Translations under genes and position numbers: made by a program | The notes under the pieces: generated by a model | What the model was told of the DNA's origin: nothing | Seen by the model: only the letters and a program-made list of their open reading frames with translations | Databases searched by the model: none | Shown: piece after piece, positions 11,140 through 21,519 of the stretch | How the letters are laid out: each line of letters starts with the position of its first letter | How positions within the stretch are numbered: the stretch's first letter is position 1 | Assembly: GCA_018136815.1 (NCBI GenBank) | Contig: JADDIW010000087.1 | Span: 69,501-133,500 of the forward strand | DNA length: 64,000 bases | Source of the DNA: Isochrysis galbana | Taxonomy: Eukaryota > Haptophyta > Isochrysidales > Isochrysidaceae | Reading direction: 5' to 3'

Positions 11140-12338
11140 ATCCGAACCCCTCTTTGGCCTCAGCCGGCAACCACCAAAATGCGGATGGGTACGTATGTAC
11201 TTATCCGAACCCCTCTTTGGCCTCAGCCGGCAACCACCAAAATGCGGATGGGTACGTATGTACTTATCCGAACCCCTCTTTGGCCTCAGCCGGCAACCAC
11301 CAAAATGCGGATGGGTACGTATGTACTTATCCGAACCCCTCTTTGGCCTCAGCCGGCAACCACCAAAATGCGGATGGGTACCTATGTACTTATCCGAACC
11401 CCTCTTTGGCCTCAGCCGGCAACCACCAAAATGCGGATGGGTACCTATGTACTTATCCGAACCCCTCTTTGGCCTCAGCCGGCAACCACCAAAATGCGGA
11501 TGGGTACCTATGTACTTATCCGAACCCCTCTTTGGCCTCAGCCGGCAACCACCAAAATGCGGATGGGTACCTATGTACTTATCCGAACCCCTCTTTGGCC
11601 TCAGCCGGCAACCACCAAAATGCGGATGGGTACCTATGTACTTATCCGAACCCCTCTTTGGCCTCAGCCGGCAACCACCAAAATGCGGATGGGTACCTAT
11701 GTACTTATCCGAACCCCTCTTTGGCCTCAGCCGGCAACCACCAAAATGCGGATGGGTACCTTTGTACTTATCCGAACCCCTCTTTGGCCTCAGCCGGCAA
11801 CCACCAAAAAGCGGATGGGTACCTATGTACTTATCCGAACCCCTCTTTGGCCTCAGCCGGCAACCACCAAAAAGCGGATGGGTACCTATGTACTTATCCG
11901 AACCCCTCTTTGGCCTCAGCCGGCAACCACCAAAATGCGGATGGGTACCTATGTACTTATCCGAACCCCTCTTTGGCCTCAGCCGGCAACCACCAAAATG
12001 CGGATGGGTACCTATGTACTTATCCGAACCCCTCTTTGGCCTCAGCCGGCAACCACCAAAATGCGGATGGGTACCTATGTACTTATCCGAACCCCTCTTT
12101 GGCCTCAGCCGGCAACCACCAAAAAGCGGATGGGTACCTATGTACTTATCCGAACCCCTCTTTGGCCTCAGCCGGCAACCACCAAAAAGCGGATGGGTAC
12201 CTATGTACTTATCCGAACCCCTCTTTGGCCTCAGCCGGCAACCACCAAAATGCGGATGGGTACCTTTGTACTTATCCGAACCCCTCTTTGGCCTCAGCCG
12301 GCAACCACCAAAATGCGGATGGGTACCTCTAGGGAAGG
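11140..12338 (+). repeat. 63-bp minisatellite, about 19 copies
   Basis: The unit begins TCCGAACCCCTCTTTGGCCT, runs through CAGCCGGCAACCACCAAAAT and ends GCGGATGGGTACCTATGTAC. Copies 1-3 carry GTACG in place of GTACC. Single-base variants later in the array fall in a mirrored order (see findings). All three plus-strand frames stay open because the unit is 21 codons without stops, so no frame can be singled out as coding. Confidence 0.95.
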
Positions 12339-13469
12339 GAATCGCGCGGGAAAGATATAGACAAAAGGGGGCCGGAAACTCAAGGAAGCACTCGGGGAGA
12401 GATGGGAGGGGAGAGAGGGGAGAGGGCTTCCGCGGGGGAGCCGGGGAGAGGAGAGGAGAGGGGGGGGGCGGACCGATACGGGAAGATACGGGGAGAAAGG
12501 GGACTGGGGCGCGGCAACGGAGAGGGAGTCGCGCGGGAAGACCTAAAAACGGAACGCACGGGGGGAAGTGTACAAGGCCCCCCCTTTACCCGCAACAAAT
12601 AGTTTTGGAGAATCAAGTATAAACTTAGTTGCCGGGCAAAGTCGTAGATCTTATAGTTGATGAGAGTAGTTGATCTAACAATATCAAGAAGTTTCCCCCC
12701 CAAAAATGCCTTTTCTGAATCCTGCGGACGCAATGAACAGCGCCACCTCGATGTCTTCGCACTATGTGCCACCTTTTACGGCGGCTCTGTACGGTGTCCC
12801 TCTCTCGCCTGCTCCCACCTCTCCCCCCCCCTCTCCCCCCCCTCCCTTGCTCGCCACCACGCTCGCCGCCACACCCGTTCGGTGACCGGGCTGAGCGGCC
12901 GCGCGAACATGGCCGAGACGTTCACGAACGTCATTTGAAGATGAGCCGGACTCGTCAGTCCCGCCGCGGCCCTTGCCCCTTGCTCTTTCCCCTCTCCCTA
13001 TTGTTTGCTTGCACCGCATGATGCACGCCGCAGGGCCCTCCTCTCTCGACGGCGAGCGCCGAGGTATCCGTCCACCGAGCCGATGGCTACGCGGTGTGCC
13101 ACGATCAGCATGGCCAACGACGGCTTGGGAGTAACCCCCTCGGCCCCGGCGCCCACGCCTGACCGCTTGGCCGCAGCCACCGCATCGACCACTTCAAGAT
13201 GGAGGTGTCTCCCTTGAGGAGATGGCATGCAAGGGTGCGGCTGCCCCACCTAAACTTCCTCGACAAGCGCCTCGTCGGCGAAGGCGGCGTGTTGTCCTCG
13301 CGTGGGAGCCGCACACCACCCCCGCCGCGCCCCCGCCGACCACGCCCTCGCGCAGCAGCTCTTCTGCTGCCGATAATCAAGGGAGATGGCGGCTGCTGGC
13401 CAGCGTCTCGCGCGCGGCCGGTGCGGCGGGCCGCGGCCAAGGAGGCCGGGGTCGCCGGGGTCGCGGTGG
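12339..13469. other. spacer, no confident gene
   Basis: A purine-rich stretch (12380-12540) is followed by mixed GC-rich sequence. Open frames at 12762-13250 have compositional bias and no recognisable motif. The part next to 13470 is probably the methyltransferase 3' untranslated region. Confidence 0.45.
12615..12630. repeat. AAGTATAAACTTAGTT palindromic motif, copy 2
   Basis: Same 16-base core as at 5032, 30525 and 44961; here followed by GCCGGG, as at 44977. Confidence 0.6.
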
Positions 13470-14399
13470 TCACGCCCTGATCAGCTCGAAGATCGCCCAC
13501 CCCGCCGCGTTGGGCTCGAACTTGTGCTCGGGCAGACAGTTCGCCAGGGCGCAGAAGGGACCGTGCTCCGTCTGTCCCTTGCGAAGCACCTCGCGGTACT
13601 TCGCCGGGTGACTGGCGAGGTGGCGCTCGATCCGGCGCGTCTTGAGCGTGTTCGTGTCGTGGAGCGCCAGGTACCGCGGCCGGCAGTCGCGCTCGACGCG
13701 CACAAACTCCGCCCAGCCGGTATACTCGTTGCCGTCGATCAGCACCATGTCGAAGGGCGACTCTTGGCAGAGCGGCGTGAGTAGCGGCGTCATCGAGCGC
13801 ATGAGCTCGGCGTCGCGCCGGTGGTAGAGGCGGAAGTGGCTGCCTCGCTCGGCCTCGGGCACCTCGCTCGCCTGCATCATCTCGTTCACTGGCACAGTCG
13901 TGCCGCGCACGCAGCGGACGGGAAGATCTCGCAATGCCCGAGAGGCGTGCCGCCACGCGGGCTCGAATAGCTCAATCGTGACGACTGCCGAGTGGCAGCA
14001 CTTTCGGTTGGGAGCTCCTGCTTGCACACAGTTGGGAGAGGGCACGCTCCGCTCGATCGCCAGCGCCATATCGAGCGTCGATCCCGCCCCGTAGAAGGTT
14101 CCAATCTCGAGGATCCGGACGCCGCCGCCACGCGTCGCCGAAGGATGGGAAGGGAGAGAGGGGGAGAGAGCAGAGGAGGGAGAGGAGGGGGCGAAGGAGA
14201 AGGAGGAGCGGGAGAGGTTTGCAGCGAGAGAGGAGAGAACGAAGCCGAAGGAGGTGCGGGCACCGATCTGGCCGCGAGAGCGAGGGGCAGAGTGGGAGGG
14301 GACGTCGAAGCAGATGGGAGGACGAGGCTGGAGGCTTGCCCAGGCGGGGGAGTAGGGGTGGGACTCCCACGGGGCAGGCGGGGGCGGGGCGGGAGGCAT
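13470..14399 (-). CDS. SAM-dependent methyltransferase, class I (Methyltransf_24-like)
   Basis: A 309-residue intronless frame starts at an ATG at 14399. The first ~90 residues are Pro/Ser-rich and may be a targeting or untranslated stretch; the fold starts at VRILEIGTFYGAGSTLDMAL (94-113), the glycine-rich AdoMet-binding motif I. Strand 2 supplies the acidic residue (VVTIELFEP, Glu143). FDMVLIDGNEYTGWAEF (216-232) and RYLALHDTNT (242-251) match the motif IV-V region of class I enzymes related to cephalosporin hydroxylase/Methyltransf_24 proteins. The C-terminus carries GPFCALANCLPEHKF and ends IFELIRA. The substrate cannot be told. A long GA-rich array lies directly upstream, so its coding strand is CT-rich there. 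The true start could be an internal codon nearer residue 90, but no in-frame ATG lies between. Confidence 0.8.
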   Translation of the reverse strand: MPPAPPPPAPWESHPYSPAWASLQPRPPICFDVPSHSAPRSRGQIGARTSFGFVLSSLAANLSRSSFSFAPSSPSSALSPSLPSHPSATRGGGVRILEIGTFYGAGSTLDMALAIERSVPSPNCVQAGAPNRKCCHSAVVTIELFEPAWRHASRALRDLPVRCVRGTTVPVNEMMQASEVPEAERGSHFRLYHRRDAELMRSMTPLLTPLCQESPFDMVLIDGNEYTGWAEFVRVERDCRPRYLALHDTNTLKTRRIERHLASHPAKYREVLRKGQTEHGPFCALANCLPEHKFEPNAAGWAIFELIRA

Positions 14400-16175
14400 A
14401 AGGGGGGGGAGAGGGGGGGGGAAAGGAGAGGGGAGAGATAGGGGGGATAGGAGGGAGAGGGAGGGAGGAGAGAAGAGAGAAAGAAGGGGAAGAGAAAGAG
14501 AAAAAAGAGAGAGGGGGAGGAGAGAGAGAAGGGGCGAGGAGGGGGGAAAGGGTGGAGGAGAGAGGCGAAGGGAGAGAAAAGAGGAGAAGAGATTGAGGAG
14601 AGAGAAGGGGGGAAAGAGGAGAGAGAGAGAAGGGAAGAGAGAGAAGGGGAGAGAGAGAAAGAGAGGGAAAAGGGGAGCGGAGGGGGCTTTTAAGTACTAT
14701 CTTTGGGTTCCCACTTCGGGGGGCCGGGGGAGGGAAGGGGGGAAGGAGAGAATAGAGAAAGGCAGGAAAGAGGTTAGAAAGAAGGGGGAGAGGAGAGAGG
14801 AGAGAGAGAGAAGGGGACGGGGAAGGAGAGAAGAGAGAGACAGGAAAAAGGATAGAAAGAAGGGCGAGAGGAGAGAGGAGAGAGAGAGAAGGGGACGGGG
14901 AAGGAGAGAAGAGAGAGACAGGAAAAAGGATAGAAAGAAGGGCGAGAGGAGAGAGGAGAGAGAGAGAAGGGGAATGGGAAGGAGAGAGGAGAGAGAGGCA
15001 GGAAGGAGGTTAGAAAGAAGGGGGAGAGGAGAGAGGAGAGAGAGAGAAGGGGAAGGGGAAGGAGAGAGGAGAGAGAGGCAGGAAAGAGGTTAGAAAGAAG
15101 GGGGAGAGGAGAGAGGAGAGAGAGAGAAGGGGAATGGGAAGGAGAGAGGAGAGAGAGAGAAGGGGAATGGGAAGGAGAGAGGAGAGAGAGGCAGGAAGGA
15201 GGTTAGAAAGTAGGGGGAGAGGAGAGAGGAGAGAGAGAGAAGGGGACGGGGAAGGAGAGAAGAGAGAGACAGGAAAGAGGATAGAAAGAAGGGCGAGAGG
15301 AGAGAGGAGAGAGAGAGAAGGGGAAGGGGAAGGAGAGAGGAGAGAGAGGCAGGAAAGAGATTAGAAAGAAGGGGAAAAGGAGAGAGGAGAGAGAGAGAAG
15401 GGGAAGGGGAAGGAGAGAGGAGAGAGAGGCAGGAAAGAGGTTAGAATGAAGGGGGAGAGGAGAGAGGAGAGAGAGAGAAGGGGAATGGGAAGGAGAGAGG
15501 AGAGAGAGAGAAGGGGAATGGGAAGGAGAGAGGAGAGAGAGGCAGGAAGGAGGTTAGAAAGAAGGTTGAGAGGAGAGAGGAGAGAGAGAGAAGGGGAAGG
15601 GGAAGGAGAGAGGAGAGAGAGGCAGGAAAGAGGTTAGACAGCAGGGGGAGAGGAGAGAGGACAAAGAGAGAAGGGGAAGGGGAAGGAGAGAGGAGAGAGA
15701 GGCAGGAAAGAGGTTAGAAAAAAGGGGGAGAGGAGAGAGGAGAGAGAGAGAAGGGGAAGGGGAAGGAGAGAGGAGAGAGAGGCAGGAAGGAGGTTAGAAA
15801 GAAGGGGGAGAGGAGAGATGAGAGAGAGAGAAGGGGAATGGGAAGGAGAGAGGAGAGAGAGGCAGGAAGGAGGTTAGAAAGAAGGGGGAGAGGAGAGAGG
15901 AGAGAGAGAGAAAGGGAAGGGGAGGGAGAGAGGAGAGAGAGACAGGAAGGAGGAGAGAAAGAAGGGGGGGAGAGGAGAGAGGAGAGAGAGAGAAGGTGAA
16001 GGAGAGAGGAGAGAGAGGCAGGAAGGAGGTTAGAAAGAAGGGGGAGAGGAGAGAGGAGAGAGAGAGAAGGGGAAGGGGAAGGAGAGAGGAGAGAGAGGCA
16101 GGAAGGAGGTTAGAAAGAAGGGGGAGAGGAGGGATGAGAGAGAGAGAAGGGGAAGGGGAAGAAGGAGAGAGGAGA
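14400..16175 (+). repeat. GA-rich minisatellite, 78-bp unit
   Basis: From about 14750 the sequence is an imperfect tandem repeat. The unit is about 78 bases, measured between GATAGAAAGAAGGGCGAGAG at 14851 and 14929, with landmarks GGCAGGAAGGAGGTTAGAAAG and GAGAAGGGGAAGGGGAAGG. About 18 units are present, diverging at both edges. Frames rich in Arg/Glu that cross it are not genes. Confidence 0.9.
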
Positions 16176-16562
16176 GACAGCCGCTTGAGGCGAGGCGGGA
16201 GAGGAGAATTCTCTCGGGGGGAGGATTAGAGAGGGTGAGACGGCGAGGAGGCGGCTGCCCATCACGTTCCACTTGGCCGTCAGCCACGAACCGTGGGCAG
16301 TACACTCCTCCTTTTGCGCGGGTCTCTGACCTATCGCGGCAAGAGGGGTCGGGCGTGTATCACCAATGCGCGGCGCTGGAGAGGGGGGCTCCTGCGCCGG
16401 CGAGTACCCATCCATCACCCCCCACTTGGCCTGCAAAGAGGGGTTCTCCTTCCGCGGAGTCGCCGCTGAGCGCGCGGAGGTGTCTACAGACATTGGGTTG
16501 TCGAGCCCGCTGCCAATCTGAATCTGACAAGACAACACGCCGCCGCGACCCGCGACCCAATT

Positions 16563-16703
16563 TCAAATCGCAAACGGAACCCCCTCGATGCACAGCAGTT
16601 CGGTCCAACCGGCGTACCGCGCACCCATCGCGCCGTACAATGCCCCGATGGTCAGCAGAACCCCCGCCCACGCAGCCTCACGCGCAAACACATCCCGACT
16701 CAT
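16563..16703 (-). CDS. possible 46-residue membrane peptide or exon
   Basis: ATG at 16703, TGA at 16563. The middle is hydrophobic (AAWAGVLLTIGALYGAMGAR) and could span a membrane. It resembles the look of small transmembrane proteins but matches no family I can name. It could also be an exon of a larger gene. The surrounding 16180-16850 holds no other supported gene. Confidence 0.25.
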   Translation of the reverse strand: MSRDVFAREAAWAGVLLTIGALYGAMGARYAGWTELLCIEGVPFAI

Positions 16704-16851
16704 GACTGTCCAGGACTCGCGCCGCCAATCCAAAATCTAATGTAGATTTTATGCCTAAAGACGTGTAACCATTTTTTCCCTTCATGGTGGTAATTTGGAT
16801 TAAAAATACAGTTCAAGTGGACCCCACGCATGACCATCGGGGCTGCCTTCA

Positions 16852-17675
16852 TTGCACCTTTGGTCATTGCACCTCCACTCGCCTATGCACGCCGCAGGCT
16901 ACGCGTTGGACCCACAATACATGCAGACGGTAGGTGACTTGGATGACGCAACGACGGAGGGCTTGCAGACAATTGTTGACCGCCTTTGTTTACGTGACAC
17001 GATCTTGGCCTCCCCCAACCCAGAGCAAGCTTGGAGAGAATGCACCGTCTCCTCCCCTGAAGTAGTTCAACGAATCGCCCAAGTGGAGAGAGAATTTGCT
17101 ATATTCCAAAGTGGCAGTGGTGCTTTCTCTCGGCCGTCAGCATTGGAGAACGCCAAGGTTATGGAACCGTCGCAATGGTGGATGATGTATGGCAAGCATG
17201 TCCCTATGCTTGCATCGATTGCACAACAAGTTCTGTCCCAACCCGTCGCTGCATCGGCCGCCGAACGCAATTGGTCAGTGTATGGCCAAATACATTCTCA
17301 AGCTCGGTCGCGAATGTCCCATCAGGTGGCAGATAAGCTGGTTTTTTGTCATGAGTCCATGCATGTGCAGATGCGTTCCCAGAGTGCTGCTTGGAAACCT
17401 GATGTTGTGCCATGGGAGAGTGATGAGGATAGTGATGGGGATGGGGAGGAGCAGTGGGTTGGTGATGCGAATGTGAGTCCGAGTGCTGAGCTCGTTGAGA
17501 AGTTGTTGAGGTGAGATGCCTCGCGCCGCGCCGCCGCGCGGGCGGCTGCTAGCGTGTGCGGGCGCGCGCCACCGTCCAAATACGGAGGGGCACATAGAGG
17601 GGGTTTCAAATACGGCAAATACGGTCTGTATTTGGCCTTCGGCCAAATACGGTGAATACGTATCTCCCAACTAGG
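16852..17675 (+). pseudogene. hAT transposase C-terminal remnant with its right end
   Basis: The frame to 17514 encodes the C-terminal dimerisation region of hAT transposases: HAAGYALDPQYM near the start, then WWMMYGKHVPMLASIAQQVL, SQPVAASAAERNWSVYGQIH and a DKLVF.HESMH block, followed by an acidic tail. The zinc-finger and the DDE part are missing, so it is 5' truncated; the first codon listed is only where the frame opens (first ATG 16885). After the stop, AAATAC motifs cluster (17577-17650). At 17660-17675 GTATCTCCCAACTAGG matches the terminal repeat of the 190-bp MITE next to it at 14 of 16 bases, so this is very likely the element's right terminus. Confidence 0.85.
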
Positions 17676-17762
17676 ATGAGAACCTCCTGGCTTGCTGGAT
17701 TGTGAATTGCAGTGGGCTTTTCTCCTTTTCATGAAATGTAAAATGGTTTTCTTTAACCCAAT

Positions 17763-17952
17763 CCTAGATGGGAAATACGTATTTACCGTATTCGGCGAGA
17801 GACCAAATACATATGTATTTGGCTGTATTTGAAGCGTGGCCTGGGTTGTAGGCCTCGAATGTATTTGAAATGTATTTGGCCGGAGGCCAAATACCAAATA
17901 CATATGTATTTGGCTGTATTTGCAGGCCCTTGCGCCGTATTTCCCATCTAGG
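17763..17952. mobile_element. 190-bp hAT-type MITE with perfect ends
   Basis: Perfect 16-bp terminal inverted repeats, CCTAGATGGGAAATAC at 17763-17778 and its complement at 17937-17952. They are flanked by an exact 8-bp target duplication AACCCAAT (17755-17762 and 17953-17960), the size typical of hAT transposition. The interior is packed with AAATAC and CATATGTATTTGGCTGTATTT motifs, probably subterminal transposase-binding repeats. It has no coding capacity. Confidence 0.92.
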
Positions 17953-18785
17953 AACCCAATCTACCGAATGACCGCAGCTCTCTTCCCTTTGCTCCCTCTC
18001 CCCCCCGCCCCGGCGGCCCACGAGAGGCCGCCGCTCTCCGCTCTCTCTCTCCCAGGAGAAAAAGTCCCCGCGAGCGCGGCGCGGGAACAGAGCGCACAGA
18101 ATAACGACCTCGCGGGCGTTTCTTCCAGTCTACGCGACTTGCGTTTTCGAGACCCTTGTTTTCTCTTTTCGAGACCCTGGAAATAAGGACCCCCGCGGAC
18201 AAGAGAAGTCGCGTAGACCGGCCCTTAACTCCTTACTGCCGCAGCGCCGAAATCGGCGCTTCCAGTCGGTTTTTTTAGTTTTTCTCTTGGTAGCTTGAAG
18301 CGCGGGCCGTCTGCTGGCGGCTGAGGCCAGGGGGGTTACCGAGACACAATTCTATAGCCTCAGTACCACATTCATCGATAAACTAGGCATGTTTTGGGAC
18401 AAAAATAGGTCAAGAAGCTGAAGCGCCGATTTCGGCGCTTCGCTTTATCAAATAAACAACATGGATATGTAAAACAACGCAGTGAGAGGTGTCCGGGCTT
18501 TTTCTTCCTCCCGTGCGAACGTCGCACCCCTTGCCTTGCCAGCGCGGAGGGCGGCGGTAGAGGGGGGGTGCCTCACCCGGGCCGTGAGGAGGGTGATGTG
18601 GGGCATGGGGTAGGACTCTGGCGGTCTGGGCGAGGCCTGTCGCGACCCTCCGGACAACGCCGGCTGTCTCCCCGGCGACGCAAGAGCAGAGCCTCCCGAA
18701 CCGCTGCGCGTGGTGTTGGTGAGGTGGCAGGTCGGACGAGGCGGAAAGAGGATGGAGGAAGAGCACTAGATGTGCCCTCTCTGCG

Positions 18786-19226
18786 ATGAGAGGGTGGAGA
18801 AGGTGCGGGCCGCCGTGGAGGATTCCCGCAGTAGCAGCATTCCTGTGCAGTGCACGAAGGAATGGGCCAGAGTCAGGCACCTGCAGGGCAACGCTGCTCA
18901 CCACTTCTCCGACTGCGAAGTGCTTCGTAACGGCGCCGTACGAGGAGAGCAAGTTCGGCGGCAAGAAGAGCCTGAAGGAGAAGCGCCGGTTCTTGTACTG
19001 GGGCATTGCGAAGGAGCTGGGGGTTTGCGCGCGCGGGCAGGCAATCAAGCAGACCGAGTGCGTGCAGAAGGAAATCCGTTCTTTGTATGGGCAGCCGGAG
19101 ACTGGGTTCGTGCCCTCAAACATGCGCAAGAAGCGCAAGAGGCAGGGGGGGGCAGAGGGTGGAGGGGAGGCAGAGAATGGCAAGGGCGAGGAAGAGTGTG
19201 GAGAGGAGTCGCATGGAGGACAGTGA
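18786..19226 (+). CDS. basic accessory ORF inside the piggyBac-like element
   Basis: A 146-residue frame whose convincing part is residues ~45-115: TAPYEESKFGGKKSLKEKRR, FLYWGIAKELGVCARG, KQTECVQKEIRSLYGQPETG, then a Lys/Arg cluster and a Gly/Glu-rich tail. The N-terminal 40 residues look less coding-like. An overlapping frame at 18770 has MCPLCDERVEK, so a spliced 5' exon is possible. I recognise no family. The lysine-rich core suggests nucleic-acid binding, which is inference. Confidence 0.45.
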   Translation: MRGWRRCGPPWRIPAVAAFLCSARRNGPESGTCRATLLTTSPTAKCFVTAPYEESKFGGKKSLKEKRRFLYWGIAKELGVCARGQAIKQTECVQKEIRSLYGQPETGFVPSNMRKKRKRQGGAEGGGEAENGKGEEECGEESHGGQ

Positions 19227-20044
19227 GGATCCGTGTTCGTGCGGTTGTAACAATCGAATGCCCTAGACCCGGCTCCACACATCACCATCACTAGTATAAT
19301 TGCTAATAGTATAATGTGTTGTATGACGTACTGCGTGCCACTGTCGTACGAGTTGCCCCGGGGGGTGACGAAACACTTCATACTTCTGAGGCCTGGTGCA
19401 CACTCACAGTCAAATGACCTTCTAGGTGGGGCACACCGGGCTCCGGCTCGGGCTGCAGAATAAAATCCGGCAACCTCGCGCGAGTCGCGCCTCGAGTCTC
19501 GCTAGACCGCGCATCCTACTGCTACTGCACATCAGTCATCGCCCTTATCTCCCTTTCCTCCGCCCCCTCGCCTTCCCCCCCCCTCGTTCCTTTGTCTTCG
19601 GTGTCGGGGGTGCGGCCCTGTTACACTACACACTACCAAGGCCCCGGTTTTAGGTGCGCGTTCCGGGCAGGCCTTTCGGATTTGTATTTATTGTTTAGAG
19701 CAAGCATCCCTTGTTGTGATAGAAAACAGCATATAACATATAACGAAGAAGGTTGGTGCCCATGCCCAAACATGCATGCCAAATGGCCTGAATACAACAA
19801 CGGACAACGCCTCGTTGGTCTGTCTACCGGGGTGCCGCCCGGAGATAGAAAGTAGATAAGTAGATAAGGCGCCGGACGGACTGGAAGGTGAAATGTGCGT
19901 GTTGGTGCACAGCGGCAACCCCACATGCACAAGAGGAGCATTTCACAAAGGGATTTTATTTACGGGGTGCTTCACGCAACTTACATCATTACCTTGTACT
20001 TGTGCATGTCAGTCACCACAACGTAGACACGCTCTACCTACACT

Positions 20045-21313
20045 CTACCAGAAACTCATCAACAAACTCGCATCCGAGGCAGACACCGGGCTGTGTGAGC
20101 CGCGGCCGAGCTCGAAGCTTTCCTCCGGGACGTTGTCACTGTGCGTCTCTCCCTCTACCGACCTCGTACTAGTGCTCCCACTAGATGTTTGTCCACGTGC
20201 TTGGCGTGCGGGCGGGCAAGTGGAGCTGCGATGCGCGCGAGCAACACTCGAGGACGCGCCACTCGAGGTCGACGCCGAACTAGCCCGTCGGTGTGGATGT
20301 ACGTGCCTCCCGTGCTGGCAGTCGTAGTCTCGCTCAGGGACACGTAGTTCACTCCAGGCGATCGCGTCCCGATGGTAGATGCTGAAGCACTCGGCGTGGT
20401 AGTGCCTCCTGCAGCCTGTGCACCACACCCCCTTCGCGGCCTTCGCGCGGCCCTGCTGCTGGTGCCGATGCGATTGCGTTGCCTTGTTCTCCGCTGCCTT
20501 TGGACACCAGACGCCCATGCCGCAGTACCGCGTCTTCCCCACGGCTTCGGGCACGCTCGTGATCAAGTGCCTGGAGCGGTCGAAGGGAAGCGGAATGAGT
20601 TGCTCGTCAGCATAGGCGCTACGCTGCCGCTTCACAGCGCGTGAGCGGCCGCGCCCGCGCAAGGCATCGATAGCGTTGAGGAGGTCCTGGACGCAGTAAT
20701 CGTCGAGGTTAATGTGGTCGTCCCGGTCGGGTCGCGATGAGTTGAAGCCGCTGATGAACAGTCCCTCCGAGACCTTCTCGAGGAAGACGGAGTGCTGCAT
20801 GGCTACCTTCTTTCGTTGCCGCCCCAACACCTCACCCTGCGCGGAACGCCTACAAAGGGGCGGAGTACTGCGGTGAGTGAAGCGTTGCGTGTGCACCGCA
20901 GGCTGTGCACGCGTGTACCTGCGCGTATTCCCGGACGGGGAGCCCTCGGTGGCGCGCGCCAGAGCTTCCATGTCGCTCGCGCCCACGTCCTCCATGAACT
21001 TGGCATGCGCTGCCACCTCGCCGGGCTCGACCTCGCCGTGGCGGGCCGGCATAGCGGCCTCGCTGTCGCCTTGGCCTTGCACCCCCTCTGCCTCTTGCCC
21101 TGTGCTCGCGCTCGCGTCCGCTAGGCCGTCTTCGCCGCAGGCGCCCTCCTCGTCCTCCTCGTCACACAACTCATCGTCGTCCTCCTCGGCGGACTCGTCG
21201 TCTTCGGCGTGCACAAGTGCACAGTCCGCCTCGTCGTCCGAAGGGAGCTCCACCCGCTCCTCATCGTCCGCGTCCACTTCCGTGCCCTGCGTTGCGTCGC
21301 CAGCCGGCGCCAT
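20045..21313 (-). CDS. piggyBac-derived protein with acidic N-terminus and Cys-rich C-terminus
   Basis: From the ATG at 21313 a 422-residue frame runs to 20045. The N-terminus is very acidic (for example DESAEEDDDELCDEEDEEG), as in many piggyBac transposases. Towards the C-terminus, KTRYCGMGVWCPK, then CTGCRRHYHAECFSIYH, matches the zinc-binding Cys-rich domain that ends piggyBac transposases. The catalytic DDE region that should lie between is absent. The middle (from NTRRYTRAQ to RRSAQGEV) reads like a retained intron with a possible GTACACG...TTTGTAG pair on the minus strand. The C-terminal ~90 residues are Ser/Thr-rich. Probably a degraded or domesticated transposase; activity is unlikely. 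Confidence 0.6.
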   Translation of the reverse strand: MAPAGDATQGTEVDADDEERVELPSDDEADCALVHAEDDESAEEDDDELCDEEDEEGACGEDGLADASASTGQEAEGVQGQGDSEAAMPARHGEVEPGEVAAHAKFMEDVGASDMEALARATEGSPSGNTRRYTRAQPAVHTQRFTHRSTPPLCRRSAQGEVLGRQRKKVAMQHSVFLEKVSEGLFISGFNSSRPDRDDHINLDDYCVQDLLNAIDALRGRGRSRAVKRQRSAYADEQLIPLPFDRSRHLITSVPEAVGKTRYCGMGVWCPKAAENKATQSHRHQQQGRAKAAKGVWCTGCRRHYHAECFSIYHRDAIAWSELRVPERDYDCQHGRHVHPHRRASSASTSSGASSSVARAHRSSTCPPARQARGQTSSGSTSTRSVEGETHSDNVPEESFELGRGSHSPVSASDASLLMSFW

Positions 21314-21519
21314 CGCCCCTGCGCCCGCTCGCTGCACCGACGCTAGAACGGGGGGGGGGGGGGGTCGAAAGGGCTCCTCGGCCAAAAATCAGCGCGCACT
21401 TTTCTCAGCCTTTAGTGCCTTTTTTTCGCGTAAGAGGCTGTTCCACTGCGAGCCATGGTGCAAACACGCTGGAGAGAAGCGCCGATTTCGGCGCTTCGAC
21501 CCGGCAGTAAGGAGTTAAT

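Larger units (their letters stand above)
18229..21514. mobile_element. piggyBac-like element, 3286 bp, TTAA-flanked
   Basis: Perfect 13-bp terminal inverted repeats, CTCCTTACTGCCG at 18229-18241 and its complement at 21502-21514, each abutting TTAA (18225-18228 and 21515-21518), the piggyBac target. Just inside each end is a near-perfect palindrome GCGCCGATTTCGGCGC; a third copy lies at about 18420-18440. Inside are a plus-strand ORF (18786-19226) and a minus-strand ORF (20045-21313) with a piggyBac-like Cys-rich C-terminus. No DDE catalytic core is visible, so the element is probably non-autonomous. Confidence 0.88.

Noticed and set aside
10286-12622. 778-, 598- and 594-codon overlapping plus-strand ORFs
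   Set aside because: Three overlapping frames are all open because of C/T-rich sequence and a 63-bp repeat; none is preferred over the others.
20877-21518. 213-codon plus-strand ORF within the piggyBac-like element
   Set aside because: Antisense shadow of the acidic N-terminal region of the minus-strand protein.
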